DNA of 64,000 bases from Hydnum rufescens UP504 (Eukaryota > Basidiomycota > Agaricomycetes > Cantharellales > Hydnaceae). Below, piece after piece: positions 11,219-20,274 of this stretch. The notes under the pieces were generated by a model, which was not told where the DNA came from, ran no database searches, and saw only the letters and a program-made list of their open reading frames with translations. Each line of letters starts with the position of its first letter. Position 1 is the first letter of the stretch. The stretch lies in assembly GCA_014904985.1 (NCBI GenBank), contig MU129050.1, positions 1-64,000 of the forward strand, written 5' to 3'. The position numbers and the translations under genes are program-made.

Positions 11219-12760
11219 AGTTTCCATCTTGCTCCGCATCTCCGAACCACAACAGGCAACCGCCTGAAAAGGCAAACGCACGACCACACACCCGCGACTG
11301 CGGGTGTGTGGTCATAAGGTGAGTCTTCCTTGTAGTAGACACAATGGCGCAAAAAGAGCAGCGAAAGCTGCTCTTTTTGCGTTGCTTTGGAATTTTTTTT
11401 ACTAACGTGCCTTATTCTAGATTGGGGACCTTGTCCCACGCACGACGATGACCCGCGAAACGACGAGACCCCAAACAGCAACGCGACGCGGCACCGCAAT
11501 ACACGGCAACGCGACGCGGCACCGCGATATACGGCAACGCGACGCGACAACGACGCGACAACGACGACGCGACATACGGCAACGCGCCAAACGAGGCCCG
11601 GAATCACACACCCGCCACGGCGGGTGTGTGGTTCCATATAAGATAAGTCCCCCCCCCTCAGTAGCTACAGCCACGCAAAAAGAGCAGCGAAAGCTGCTCT
11701 TTTTGCGTGGTCTTTAACTCTTAACTAACATATAGTCTTGTATTATAGGTCATCACTTCCCACACGAACGAATACCCACGCGAGAGCCCCCGTAACCCCC
11801 GACTATCGACACCTGAACGACGGACCGCAGTACCCCACACCCGCTGCAGCAGGTGTGGGGTACTACAAGGTTTATTTTTATTTTTTATTGTTGTGGCGCA
11901 AAAAGAGCAGCGTAAGCTGCTCTTTTTGCGCTGCTTTGGGATTTTTTTTACTGATGCACTTTATTCCAGATAGGAGCCCATCCAACGCACGAAGATAACC
12001 CGCGAAACGACGAGACAACGCGACACGGCAACCCGGCAGCGCGATACACTGCAGCACGACACGGGAACGTGACACAACAAGCAACACAACAACGCGACAC
12101 AGCAACACGACACGGCAACGGCCAAATAAAGAACAAGGCCTGGAATCACACACCCGCCACGGCGGGTGTGTGGTTCTATATAAGGTAAGCCCCGCCACCC
12201 TAGTAGCTACAGCCACGCAAAAAGAGCAGCGAAAGCTGCTCTTTTTGCGTGGTTTTTAATTCTTAACTAATTAAAAAGGTTTATCTGTAGGTCTTAACAT
12301 GCCCTGCAAATAAATACCGACGCAACACCCCCGTAACCCCCCTTATCGACGCCCGAACGACGGGCACCCGTACGAACCGCCGTACGTACCAGCCAGAGTA
12401 CACGGCCCCAGTACCCCACACCGCTGCAGCGGGTGTGGGGTACTACAAGTATGTTTTTTCTTATTTTTTTATTTCTTATTCTTGTGGCGCAAAAAGAGCA
12501 GCATAAGCTGCTCTTTTTGCGCTGCATTACAGTTGTACTAATATTTTATTATTTATTTCTCTAGATCCTGAACCAGAATCCCCGCGAGCCCCCAAGCAGA
12601 ACCGGCCGAACGAGACGCGGCAAACGATAACTACAAACGAACCCCCACAAACGAAGACCGACCCCGCGAGGGAGTGCCCAAAAGGAACCGGCCCCCGACC
12701 GCACTCGCTGCGGAGGGTACGGTGGGTATATGTGGGCGCGTGACCCGCATAAACTATCCC
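11219..12760 (+). other. Right exon-intron array of element A (plus strand, 5 introns)
   Basis: Introns read 11319-11420, 11643-11748, 11870-11969, 12185-12290 and 12449-12564 (100-116 nt). Donors are GTGAGT, ATAAGT (GT lost to AT), GTTTAT, GTAAGC and GTATGT. Branch-like words include ACTAAC at 11401 and in the second and fourth introns, and acceptors are TAG or CAG. Intronic hairpins are at 11348-11381, 11671-11710, 11896-11931, 12213-12252 and 12487-12522. Exonic hairpins precede the donors (for example 11830-11863, GTACCCCACAC...GTGTGGGGTAC). Exons 2 and 4 contain runs of short CGCGACACGGCAAC-like repeats. The exon at 11421-11642 has one open frame through it, ending at the splice site. 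Whether any protein is made is unclear. Confidence 0.75.
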
Positions 12761-12761
12761 C

Positions 12762-12860
12762 CCCTGTGGTGGCAGACCCCGGGGGGTATAGTATAATATG
12801 TATATAATAATAGTAATAATAATAATAATAAATAGTAAACAAATAATAATAAATAAGTAT
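12762..12860 (+). terminator. 3' end region of the right array: hairpin plus AT-rich polyadenylation-like repeats
   Basis: A strong hairpin (ACTATCCCCCCC...CCGGGGGGTATAGT) is followed by (AAT)n/AATAAATAG repeats. The same hairpin and AT tract close element B (45818-45915), and a related AT tract closes E1 (24180-24235). It lies where a rightward transcript would be expected to end, just inside the transposon terminus. The polyadenylation role is inferred. Confidence 0.5.
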
Positions 12861-12950
12861 ATAACCTGGCACAGCCATGGATTGGCCGATAGATGGCCCA
12901 AAAACTGAATTGGAACAGCCTGATTTCGGCCGTAAGGTCTGGGGGACCTA

Positions 12951-12986
12951 TTAGGTACCATTTTCTGCCCCGAAAGTGGTACCTAA
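12951..12986. repeat. Right subterminal palindrome of element A
   Basis: TTAGGTACCATTTTCTGCCC and GTGGTACCTAA form the right-hand partner of 7880-7915, 30 bp from the element end at 13016. Confidence 0.75.
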
Positions 12987-13016
12987 ATTAGGTCCCCCAT
13001 GTGACTGACCAGCCTG

Positions 13017-13540
13017 GATTGTTGATATCGGCAAACAGAGGGAGAGTCTTGATGTTACCATCCTTATCCATGGTGTCATAAGTCATGTCAATGTAGTGTT
13101 GACGAATTGCTTGGCCCTTAATTCCACCGAAGTGAATAGTTTTCTGTTTGGGATTTTGCTTGACCAGCTCAATAATCGAGAACCCATAAACAGCAAGCAA
13201 GTGTTTGTCAGCACTGTCCCAAACAGCCCAAGCCATGGGGGAGCTGCCATACAAATCCATGCCCATACCTGGTTCCTGGGATCCTTGACCAGTAAACACA
13301 TACACAGTCAGGGGCTGAGCAACCTCTGTAGGCCATAAGAACATAGGGGTTATCGACCCTTTGCACATGCCTGTAATGTGGAAGATAACAACGATGGAGT
13401 TCCTAGTACCATTGGTGTGGTCAATGGTAGTGATGGAGAAGATAATCGGTTGACTGCATACAAAAATGTGCTGGGTCCAATCAATGAGAACGTGATTCAA
13501 AATCCGTTCCTGTATCGTGCAGAGGCTCTGGGAATTATTT
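13017..13540 (-). pseudogene. Fatty acid synthase fragment: start of MPT domain
   Basis: The minus-strand frame gives QPLTVYVFTGQGSQEPGMGM, the hallmark start of the malonyl/palmitoyl transferase, followed by KHLLAVYGFSI, TIHFGGIKGQAIRQ and LPLFADIN. It ends at the duplication beside element A and resumes at 7849 ([11 protein letters not shown]). Upstream of VFTGQGS the match to other synthases weakens, and coding similarity is lost by about 13540, where the hAT transposase region begins. Together with 4670-7849 this is a contiguous 3' part of the beta half plus the beginning of the alpha half. It is captured cargo on the strand opposite the transposase. Confidence 0.85.
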
Positions 13541-13578
13541 GAAATCTCTGACTTCAAAATTTCTTGCCTACCCAAAAT

Positions 13579-16500
13579 GTCTGATAATGAAAGCCCTCAC
13601 ACAGACCCTGACCAACCTGCTCTGGACTGTCATGGTAATCTCAAAGACCCCTCCCTCTTAGAGTTGGACGTCAGCCCTGACACCCTGGCAGCTAAGGCTC
13701 GTCTTGCAGCCGAGAAGTTTCCTCATAATCTAGGCTACAAATCAAACTGCACAACACTCTCATATGATTTGGATAAACAGGACTCTGATGAAGTCTCGTG
13801 TACCTCCATAGGTGACTGGCATAAGTGCCTAATCAAAAAGGTCGCACACAAGGATGTTCCATCCCAAAAAAGGACAGGTCAAGAATTGAAGCTATGCTCC
13901 ACCACAAAAAAGTCTGCCGGGGTCCATGCTGCCTTTGTGGCATTTGGCATCAATTCAAACAATTTAAAGACTCTTGGGGCTGGGGAGCCCATTCGTCCCC
14001 GTAGTAGTCATAATGCGAAGAAAAAGGTGTCAGCTCAAAGAGCCCATGCAAAAGTCAGTACCTTAAACAGGTCAAACAATGGGAAAATCCTCATGGCTGC
14101 TAGGGGGGTGGGGAAATGTCTCGAGCTCGGCAATTGGCAAAGAGGAAGGCCGTGATTCTTTCCGATAGTGATGATGAGAGCCCATCAGACAAATCCTGCA
14201 GTGATCAACAAGCCACCAAGAAACAGTGTGTCAATGATATTAATTTGGACACTGATGAAGGTTTGCGTACCCAAGATAATGAAGCAGCAGAGTTTGCTAC
14301 TGCAGACAAGGCCTCAGCCATGTTAATGGTGGAAAGCCATCCAAAGAAAAGTGATGCCACCCGCAATCTCGACGGTGTATTTGGAAGACCTGAGGTACAC
14401 AAAAACCTGGACAAACAAGTAGATGAGCTAATGCAGGCATGCCTTGTGTGTATGTGAGTAGTAGACATGCATCATTTGATCAAGTACTCACAATACTAGT
14501 GAGTTGAAGAAGGAGGGCTTGAAAAGCGCAAGGCTTAAATGCTATTTTGCTGCAAAAACTGGGGTGTCAACATTGAGAAACCATATTGCTGTACATGGGG
14601 GACGGCACTGGGAAGCATATAGGCTGCACTGTGAGAGACTCAAAATCCTCATGAACGACCGAGCTGTTCCGAGCAACATCAAAGATTCCCACGGAGACAT
14701 GGTGGACGAGTCAGTTGTTTCCACTACTCTACTTTGATTAGCTTACTAACATATCTGCAGTGCAACACAGTCTCGGATCACCCAGTTTGGTGTCCCAATG
14801 CGGCAACAGGATCAGTGGAATGCAGATACACTATGTCAACTCATCGAGAATTTTATTCTTGAGACAGATCAGGTGAGTCTCGATCCAGTTGAACAATACT
14901 GAACACTGTCAGTAACCTTGGTGTTCCAGGCTCTACACATCACGGACTCACCCTCTTTCCATGAAATGATGATGTACCAGACCAAACAAAGTGCCATGAA
15001 AACAAGTGAGAAGGATATCCCGAAACAAACAAAAATCATGTTGTTGATTATGGCTCGTGCAGGAGAGATCCAGGAGTCCCTCAAGGAACAGATTAAGGTA
15101 TGGACACCTTGCTCTTGCTTCCACATTAACTCTAATCCCTGTCTAGTCTGCTCCAGGGAAGGTATCCCTTACATTTGATGGGTGGACTTCGTCCATCATG
15201 AAAGCGTATATTGCTGTTACAGTCCATTTCATTACAGTGGACTGGGAGCTCCAGTTGGAACTCATTTCCTTTACCGAACTCCCTGGATCCCACTCAGGTG
15301 CTAATATGGCGGCACACATCTTTGACTTAACAAAAGATATGATGATGCCAGCAAAGGTATGAGAATGGTGTTGCCTCTTAGCAGATACTAACAAGTGTTT
15401 GATACTTCCTAGCTTGGCCATATCACCTCAGATAATGCCAGTGCGAACGATGCAGCAATGAAAGAATTGGAGGGACTCCTTGCTGCGGCCAGTGTTGATG
15501 ATTGGGATGCACTTGAGAACAGAGTCCGGTACGAGTCATTTAGACTCATTATTCCTTTGTCCAATGTTTTGATTGCTTGGGCAGCTGTATGTCGCATACA
15601 ATCAACCTCGCTCAAGGTGCCTTCATCAAGGGACTTTCAACGGCAATTCCTGGTGCCTCGTTTAACACCGACATTGGGAATCCCGAAGATGATGAAGGCA
15701 ACATCATCAATCTGATTACCAGCATGGATGAAGCTGATTCTACAAATCCATTTCCTGCTGGGAGCCTACTCTTCAAAATCCGTGCATTTATCATAAAGGT
15801 ATGCAGATTATTATAGTTCTTGGGCTCTTACTAATACCAAGGGTTATGATCATGAGGTCCGCCACTCACCTCTCGCAAAAAACTTCCTTCACCAGTGTTG
15901 CCGGGATGTCGGAATCAAGGAACTTGAACTGATCGCGTATGTGGTCACACACTGGGGTCCTGGCTGAGTGCCTTGAAGTGAGTAGTAGAACAAAAAAAGG
16001 CAAGCATGCAGTGCCATGGATTTGGGGTTTAGTACGGAACTAAGTGAATTTAAGTACACTTAGGCAATTATCTGATTCACTCGTTATGCTGATGGAGAAG
16101 GTGTACCTACCCCGGAAAAAGGAACACCGAAATACTCTCAATATGCCCTTACTGAGACCAAATGGGAGCTAACTAATCTAATCATTGAAGTCCTTCAAGT
16201 ATGAGAGTTGTAATCTCTCAGGACTTGGATGGACTAAATAATATTCTCACCTTCATTCAGGAGGCCCCTCTCGTACAGCAACAATTCTTGGGCGAGAGTG
16301 AGCCAACCATGTGGAGGTTGCTTATTGCCTTCGAGAATTTTATCTTGCAGTGGGAGGCCATGTTGCGACAGCCCCAGTTTTCACCTCTTGCACCTGCAAT
16401 CATGGCAGGCACGAAGCTCATGACTAAATATTACAACCTCTCAGACTGTTCACTTGTGGCAGTTGCGAGTTCATGTGTGTTCATCCCTGTGTCATAATGT

Positions 16501-17250
16501 CGGTACTGGTGATGTAAATATGCTATTCCCTCTAGTACTGGACCCTTGCATGAAAGACTTATATATCCGGGAGGAGTGGGAAGATATATGGGCAGAGCAG
16601 GCACTTGAGAAATTCCAAATTGAGGTCAGTCTTTGGGTCTCTATTGTAATGTGTGCTCATGGATGACTTGGTCTCATTAGTTTGACAAATACAAGTCACG
16701 ATATGATGCAAAGCGAGCCCACCTGACTGCAGCTGTTCCTAACACTGTGGTCCCAAGTACATATGAGGCAGGTTACGGAAATGCTCGCCATGTCCATGCA
16801 GTCACAGCTTGAAGATTGAAGGAAGCATCTGAATCTGGGGCTCGCAAAGAATTGGATGCATATATTGTAGATCCTCTTGCACCCGAGGCTAACTTCAACA
16901 TGTTGAAATGGTGGAAGGTATATTTACTCTCGGCCCTTCTCCCCCTTTTAAGACTTCATTAATACTAAGCATGGGATTAGGATCACACAGGCCAATACCC
17001 AGTTCTCACATTGATGGCACAGGATTACTTGGCCATTCAAGCATCATCAGTTCCTTGTGAATGGGTTTTTTCTTCTAGTAAAGACACTGATAGCTATTTG
17101 CATACCCGGTTGACTTCAGAACACTTTGGTAAGATACAGCTGGCTAAGAGCCACCTTTGGAAGATGCGCAGGGAACAAATGGAAGAAAGGGAGGGCTATG
17201 AACAGGGTGTGCGTAGAAAGTGGGATGCAAAGGAGACGGAAACTCTGTAG
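13579..17250 (+). pseudogene. hAT transposase of element hAT-1 (multi-exon, probably decayed)
   Basis: The N-terminal exons (13579-14457) are Ser/Lys-rich. A BED-type zinc finger follows, with CLVC before the intron near 14455-14505 and then CYFAAKTGVSTLRNHIAVHG. The conserved SRITQFGVPMRQQDQWNAD stretch is near 14765. The catalytic RNase-H-like core (SLTFDGWTSSIMKAYIAVTV, then LGHITSDNASANDAAM) is at about 15165-15460. The C-terminal dimerisation domain (DYLAIQASSVPCEWVFSSSK) is at 17020-17250. Short introns with GT...AG ends separate the blocks. In-frame stops and an apparently degraded middle (15800-17000) suggest it no longer makes a full protein. It would cut and paste elements with the TATGG termini. 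Confidence 0.8.
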
Positions 17251-17296
17251 TAGTCACTTTTAATTACTCAAAACCTGTGGCTCACTCCCTATCTTG

Positions 17297-17460
17297 GGGT
17301 TCCGGTTTAAACTGAGTTTAAACCAGAACCGAACCGCTATGAAACCGGACTGCCAGTCAGGTTACGGTTTTGCCTCTATGGGAGATTCTGGAACCGGGTC
17401 AGGTTACAGTTTTGAGCAGATTGGTCAAAACCGAACCAAAACCAAACCATGGCAACCATA
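17297..17460 (-). repeat. Right terminal/subterminal arm of hAT transposon 1
   Basis: The arm has GGTTTAAAC and repeated GGTCAAAACCGAACC words and ends ...CCATGGCAACCATA at 17460, next to the GGGGCAAT duplication. It is the inverted counterpart of 3624-3737 plus 4342-4402 and matches 62205-62370. Confidence 0.75.
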
Positions 17461-17468
17461 GGGGCAAT

Positions 17469-17814
17469 GCTTGAAATAATTTAGACAATCCCCATATATC
17501 ACCCCACCATCCCAACTGCATGAGTCGGGGATTGGTGCTTGTCGCCGCTACCAATTACATAATCGAGACCTGCGATGATGAAAAGAATGATGAAACAATA
17601 CCGGAGGTGCATCCTTGTACCGCGTCTTCGGCACTTCAACAAGTTCTTTTAGTTTATCAGACATGGGAGTTCCTTATCAATTTTACAAAGTGACATGGAT
17701 CAGTGGCAATGGTCAAAGTCATTCTTGTAAGGTCTCATGCGGCAAGTCCAGTGATCACCGAATTAAAGTACCATGGTGGCATTTTTGGTGACAAACTATA
17801 TGAGCTCTGACCCC
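17469..17814. other. KDZ interior without recognised feature
   Basis: The sequence resumes the KDZ body after the hAT insertion. I see no convincing frame or repeat here. Weak minus-strand coding-like stretches are too short to support. Confidence 0.3.
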
Positions 17815-18438
17815 ATGTCAACTAAACGTGGGCGTGGTCGGCCCCATAAATATGACTCCCCAGATCTCAAAAGAGAGGCCAAGAATGCCCAAAGAAGAGC
17901 ATGATATGCACTATCATGAAGGTCTTTACTCAAATTATTATACTATTTAACTACATGGGTTAATTAAAGTACTAGCAGAGGAAAGCTAAAAGGGATTCCC
18001 CAAGCACGCACTGCTTTACATATTGGATACAATGGTCTGAACAGTGACATGAACAATCACGAAATGAGCGATTCCAAAAAGATCGCTAATAGTGGAAAGG
18101 AAGATGGGGGTGGGGAGGATGGTGATGAGGACAACGGCAACGAGGATAACGGTGATGAAGACAGGGGCAAGGAAGATAAAGGCAAGGAACTAGGTGTGGG
18201 GGACGACGACATGGAGGAGGAGGGAAGTGCGGAGGGTCCCATATTGCACAATCAACATAGGGGTCAGTCCATCTGGTACGATGGCAACTTCCTGAGGTGG
18301 AGGGCTGACTGGGAACTGGCAATACTCAAGGAAAAGTGGGCATCTGTGATGGGACTAGTCAACATGTTGGAAAGGCAGAACAAGGACCTTCAAGAGGAGG
18401 TAGCAGAGTTGAAAGCGAGATTGAGGATGTATTCATAG
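17815..18438 (+). pseudogene. Hypothetical AT-hook plus acidic/coiled-coil protein
   Basis: The first exon starts MSTKRGRGRPHKYDSP, with an AT-hook-like core (RGRGRP), and reaches a TGA at 17902 in an Arg-rich stretch. After a gap with probable intron sequence the frame resumes at 18049 with a strongly acidic run (repeated EDNGDED, EDKGKE). A heptad-like coiled coil at the C end follows (MLERQNKDLQEEVAELKARL). The arrangement suggests a DNA-binding, dimerising accessory protein of the KDZ element. I do not recognise the family. The TGA may be a CpG-derived nonsense change. Confidence 0.4.
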
Positions 18439-18456
18439 ACTACATCATTCTCACTC

Positions 18457-19518
18457 TTATGGACGAGCAGGACAATTACTCCACATTGGTGAATAAGGGC
18501 CCACCCAAAATGAATCCCTGCCAAGCACAGGTCGGCCTAGGACCTCAACTGAGTTGATAGCATCAGGCAGTTGACCTGGCTCGATGAAATCCAACAATGG
18601 AGATCCCTTCATAGACTTTCTGACATCAGCACTGGGCAAGCCAGCACTACCACTGGAGTTGCCTAGCCCCATAGTCGTGTCACCATCTGCATCTACCTGA
18701 GGCGGATTTGGCTTCCACTTTTTGAATGACAGCATACCACCGCTGGTGTCAGTGGACTTTCGCTTGGCCCCAGCAATGGAGGCCCAGAACGGATTGGGCC
18801 TTTGAACATCATGAACACAGTACCACGAGGAGGGCACACCCTTCACAAACTCATTCTGATTCATGAAATCGAGGGGTAGGCCGACCTGCGGTTTTATTCT
18901 TGTGAGGGCTTCCGCAAATAAGGGATGATCCTTATCAGTCACAGAATTCGTGCTGTCGGAAGGTTTGCACCATATCATAGGGCATTTGACGAGACCTACG
19001 GTTGCGGCAGGAGTGAGCAACTTTTCCAAAACGAGAGAGGCTTATCTCATACCATTTCTTTGGAGGTCAGCATCACATGAAAGGGAGCAGTGAAATATAT
19101 GCATGAAGGACGGCCGTGAACCACCCAAATCTTTGGCAATGATGTTGGAAAGCCAGTATCGCCCAGTCTTTGAGTTTTTCTCTGCCAACTCCACTACATA
19201 GATAGAAGACTTAATGAATGTCACTGAATGAGCTGGAATGAGCAAAGCCAGACATAGAACTAACCATTCAGTGCCACCAAACTGCCCTAATGGGCATCTT
19301 AATGATGCAACAAAATGCTATCAAATGCCAGACACAGTGGCACCATAAGGCATTGTAGGTTCACAAGAGACAGTGCAGAGACTAATGCCAGGAATTGAGT
19401 CAATGAGGGCATACTGCCTTTTCATTTCCATGTCGGCATCCATCATCGCCAAAGTGTTGGAAGATGCGATTGTCAAAGGTAAACTAAGACACCACGAATT
19501 CATGCAAGAAGTTGGCAA
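18457..19518 (-). pseudogene. Hypothetical minus-strand gene in the KDZ element
   Basis: The largest frame is 18457-19029 (190 codons). It contains MIWCKPSDSTNSVTDKDHPL, PQVGLPLDFMNQNEFVKGV and an acidic DADGDTTMG stretch. Shorter frames at 19042-19245 and 19321-19518 on the same strand look like upstream exons. The gene converges on the plus-strand coiled-coil gene ending at 18438. No family recognised. It may be the counterpart of the minus-strand gene in KDZ copy D (29137-32930), but I cannot align them by eye. Confidence 0.35.
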
Positions 19519-19742
19519 ATATAAATGATCTAAATGGGCAAATATTAGTAGAAGTCATATCTTGAAGGGCATAAATCATCCAGGTGTTGTGCCCTACTCT
19601 ACGCTGCACGTACCGTCTAGGTATGGAAGGGGAAAGCAGAAGCAAATGTCAGAAGTGGATACTCACAGCTCGAACCGACTTTGAGGATGAACAACTTGCG
19701 ACTGCACTGTCTCCCAATCCACTGTGCCGTTCCATGTCCCTT

Positions 19743-20115
19743 TTTTTGAACTGTGAAGGCGTGCATTCAGCTGCCTGTGCTGTGTGTGTTCTTGACGTTC
19801 CCGCCGCATCCTGGACTGTATCCCTCTGTGGGTTCATTTAGTATTTTTTCCCTGTATCGATTGATTTATTTTCTCTTCTGAATTTAGCCTCCATTTTGTG
19901 CAAATTGCCGCACCCTTGCCAGTTTTGGATGAAGTGCGCATCACAAGCTTGCCTTTGATTGTGTGCTGTTGTCCTATTTGCTGCATACTGTTGAACTGTG
20001 AAGGTGTACATCCAGCCTGCCTGTGTTGTGTGTGTTCTCGACGTTCCAGCTGCATCCTGAGTTTGTCCCTTGGTGAGTATATTTAGTATATTTTGTTGTT
20101 TCTTGCAATTAATTG
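19743..20115. repeat. Two direct copies of a ~130-bp exon-like block
   Basis: About 19747-19880 and 19992-20115 share GAACTGTGAAGG...ACATCCAGC...TGTGTGTGTTCT..GACGTTCC. On the minus strand the blocks read alike (EHTQHRQAGCTPSQF versus SRTHTAQAAECTPSQF), ending near splice-like sites. This is a tandem duplication of about 245 bp in the KDZ interior. Confidence 0.55.
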
Positions 20116-20274
20116 TCTTGTCTCTTATGCCCAACATGTACAGATTACAATGAGCATTTGTGAGGTCATGCAGCGTGACCTCCACCATATACCCACTGGT
20201 TCGATTAGAATATTCGTCATAAACTACACGTACCTCCGCGAACACTCGATCTTCTCGCACTTGGGGCCTATGGA

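Larger units (their letters stand above)
7850..13016. mobile_element. Twin-array element A (5.2 kb), best-preserved copy
   Basis: The element splits the synthase coding sequence between two codons and is flanked by perfect 7-bp duplications GATTGTT (7843-7849 and 13017-13023). Joining the flanks across one copy restores the synthase frame. Inverted termini are CACCTTGGTCAGTCA (left) and CAGGCTGGTCAGTCA (right, inverted), followed by a subterminal palindrome. Inside is a central palindrome (10581-11218) with exon-intron units running outward on the minus strand to the left (9 introns) and on the plus strand to the right (5 introns). No transposase is encoded. The termini resemble those of the KDZ transposon E0, so it is inferred to be a KDZ-mobilised non-autonomous element. 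It is CpG-rich and near-pristine compared with copies B and C, so it is the youngest. Confidence 0.85.
3624..17460 (+). mobile_element. hAT transposon 1 carrying a captured fatty acid synthase fragment
   Basis: The left end starts TATGGATCCCGTGG at 3624 and the right end, read inward on the minus strand, starts TATGGTTGCCATGG from 17460. Both arms continue into related GGTTTAAACC-rich subterminal sequence. The element is flanked by perfect 8-bp duplications GGGGCAAT (3616-3623 and 17461-17468), the hAT signature. Inside, in order, are a left arm interrupted by a gypsy solo LTR (3738-4336), fatty acid synthase pieces on the minus strand (about 4484-13540, split by element A at 7850-13016), and a hAT transposase gene on the plus strand (13579-17250). 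Removing the two insertions leaves about 8.06 kb. The synthase fragment is therefore cargo of a hAT element and not a host locus. Confidence 0.85.

Noticed and set aside
8205..12564. CRISPR-like or integron-like array of repeated palindromes
   Set aside because: The palindromes are of two alternating types, vary in sequence with compensatory changes, and are flanked by eukaryotic splice signals. The surrounding genes are fungal.
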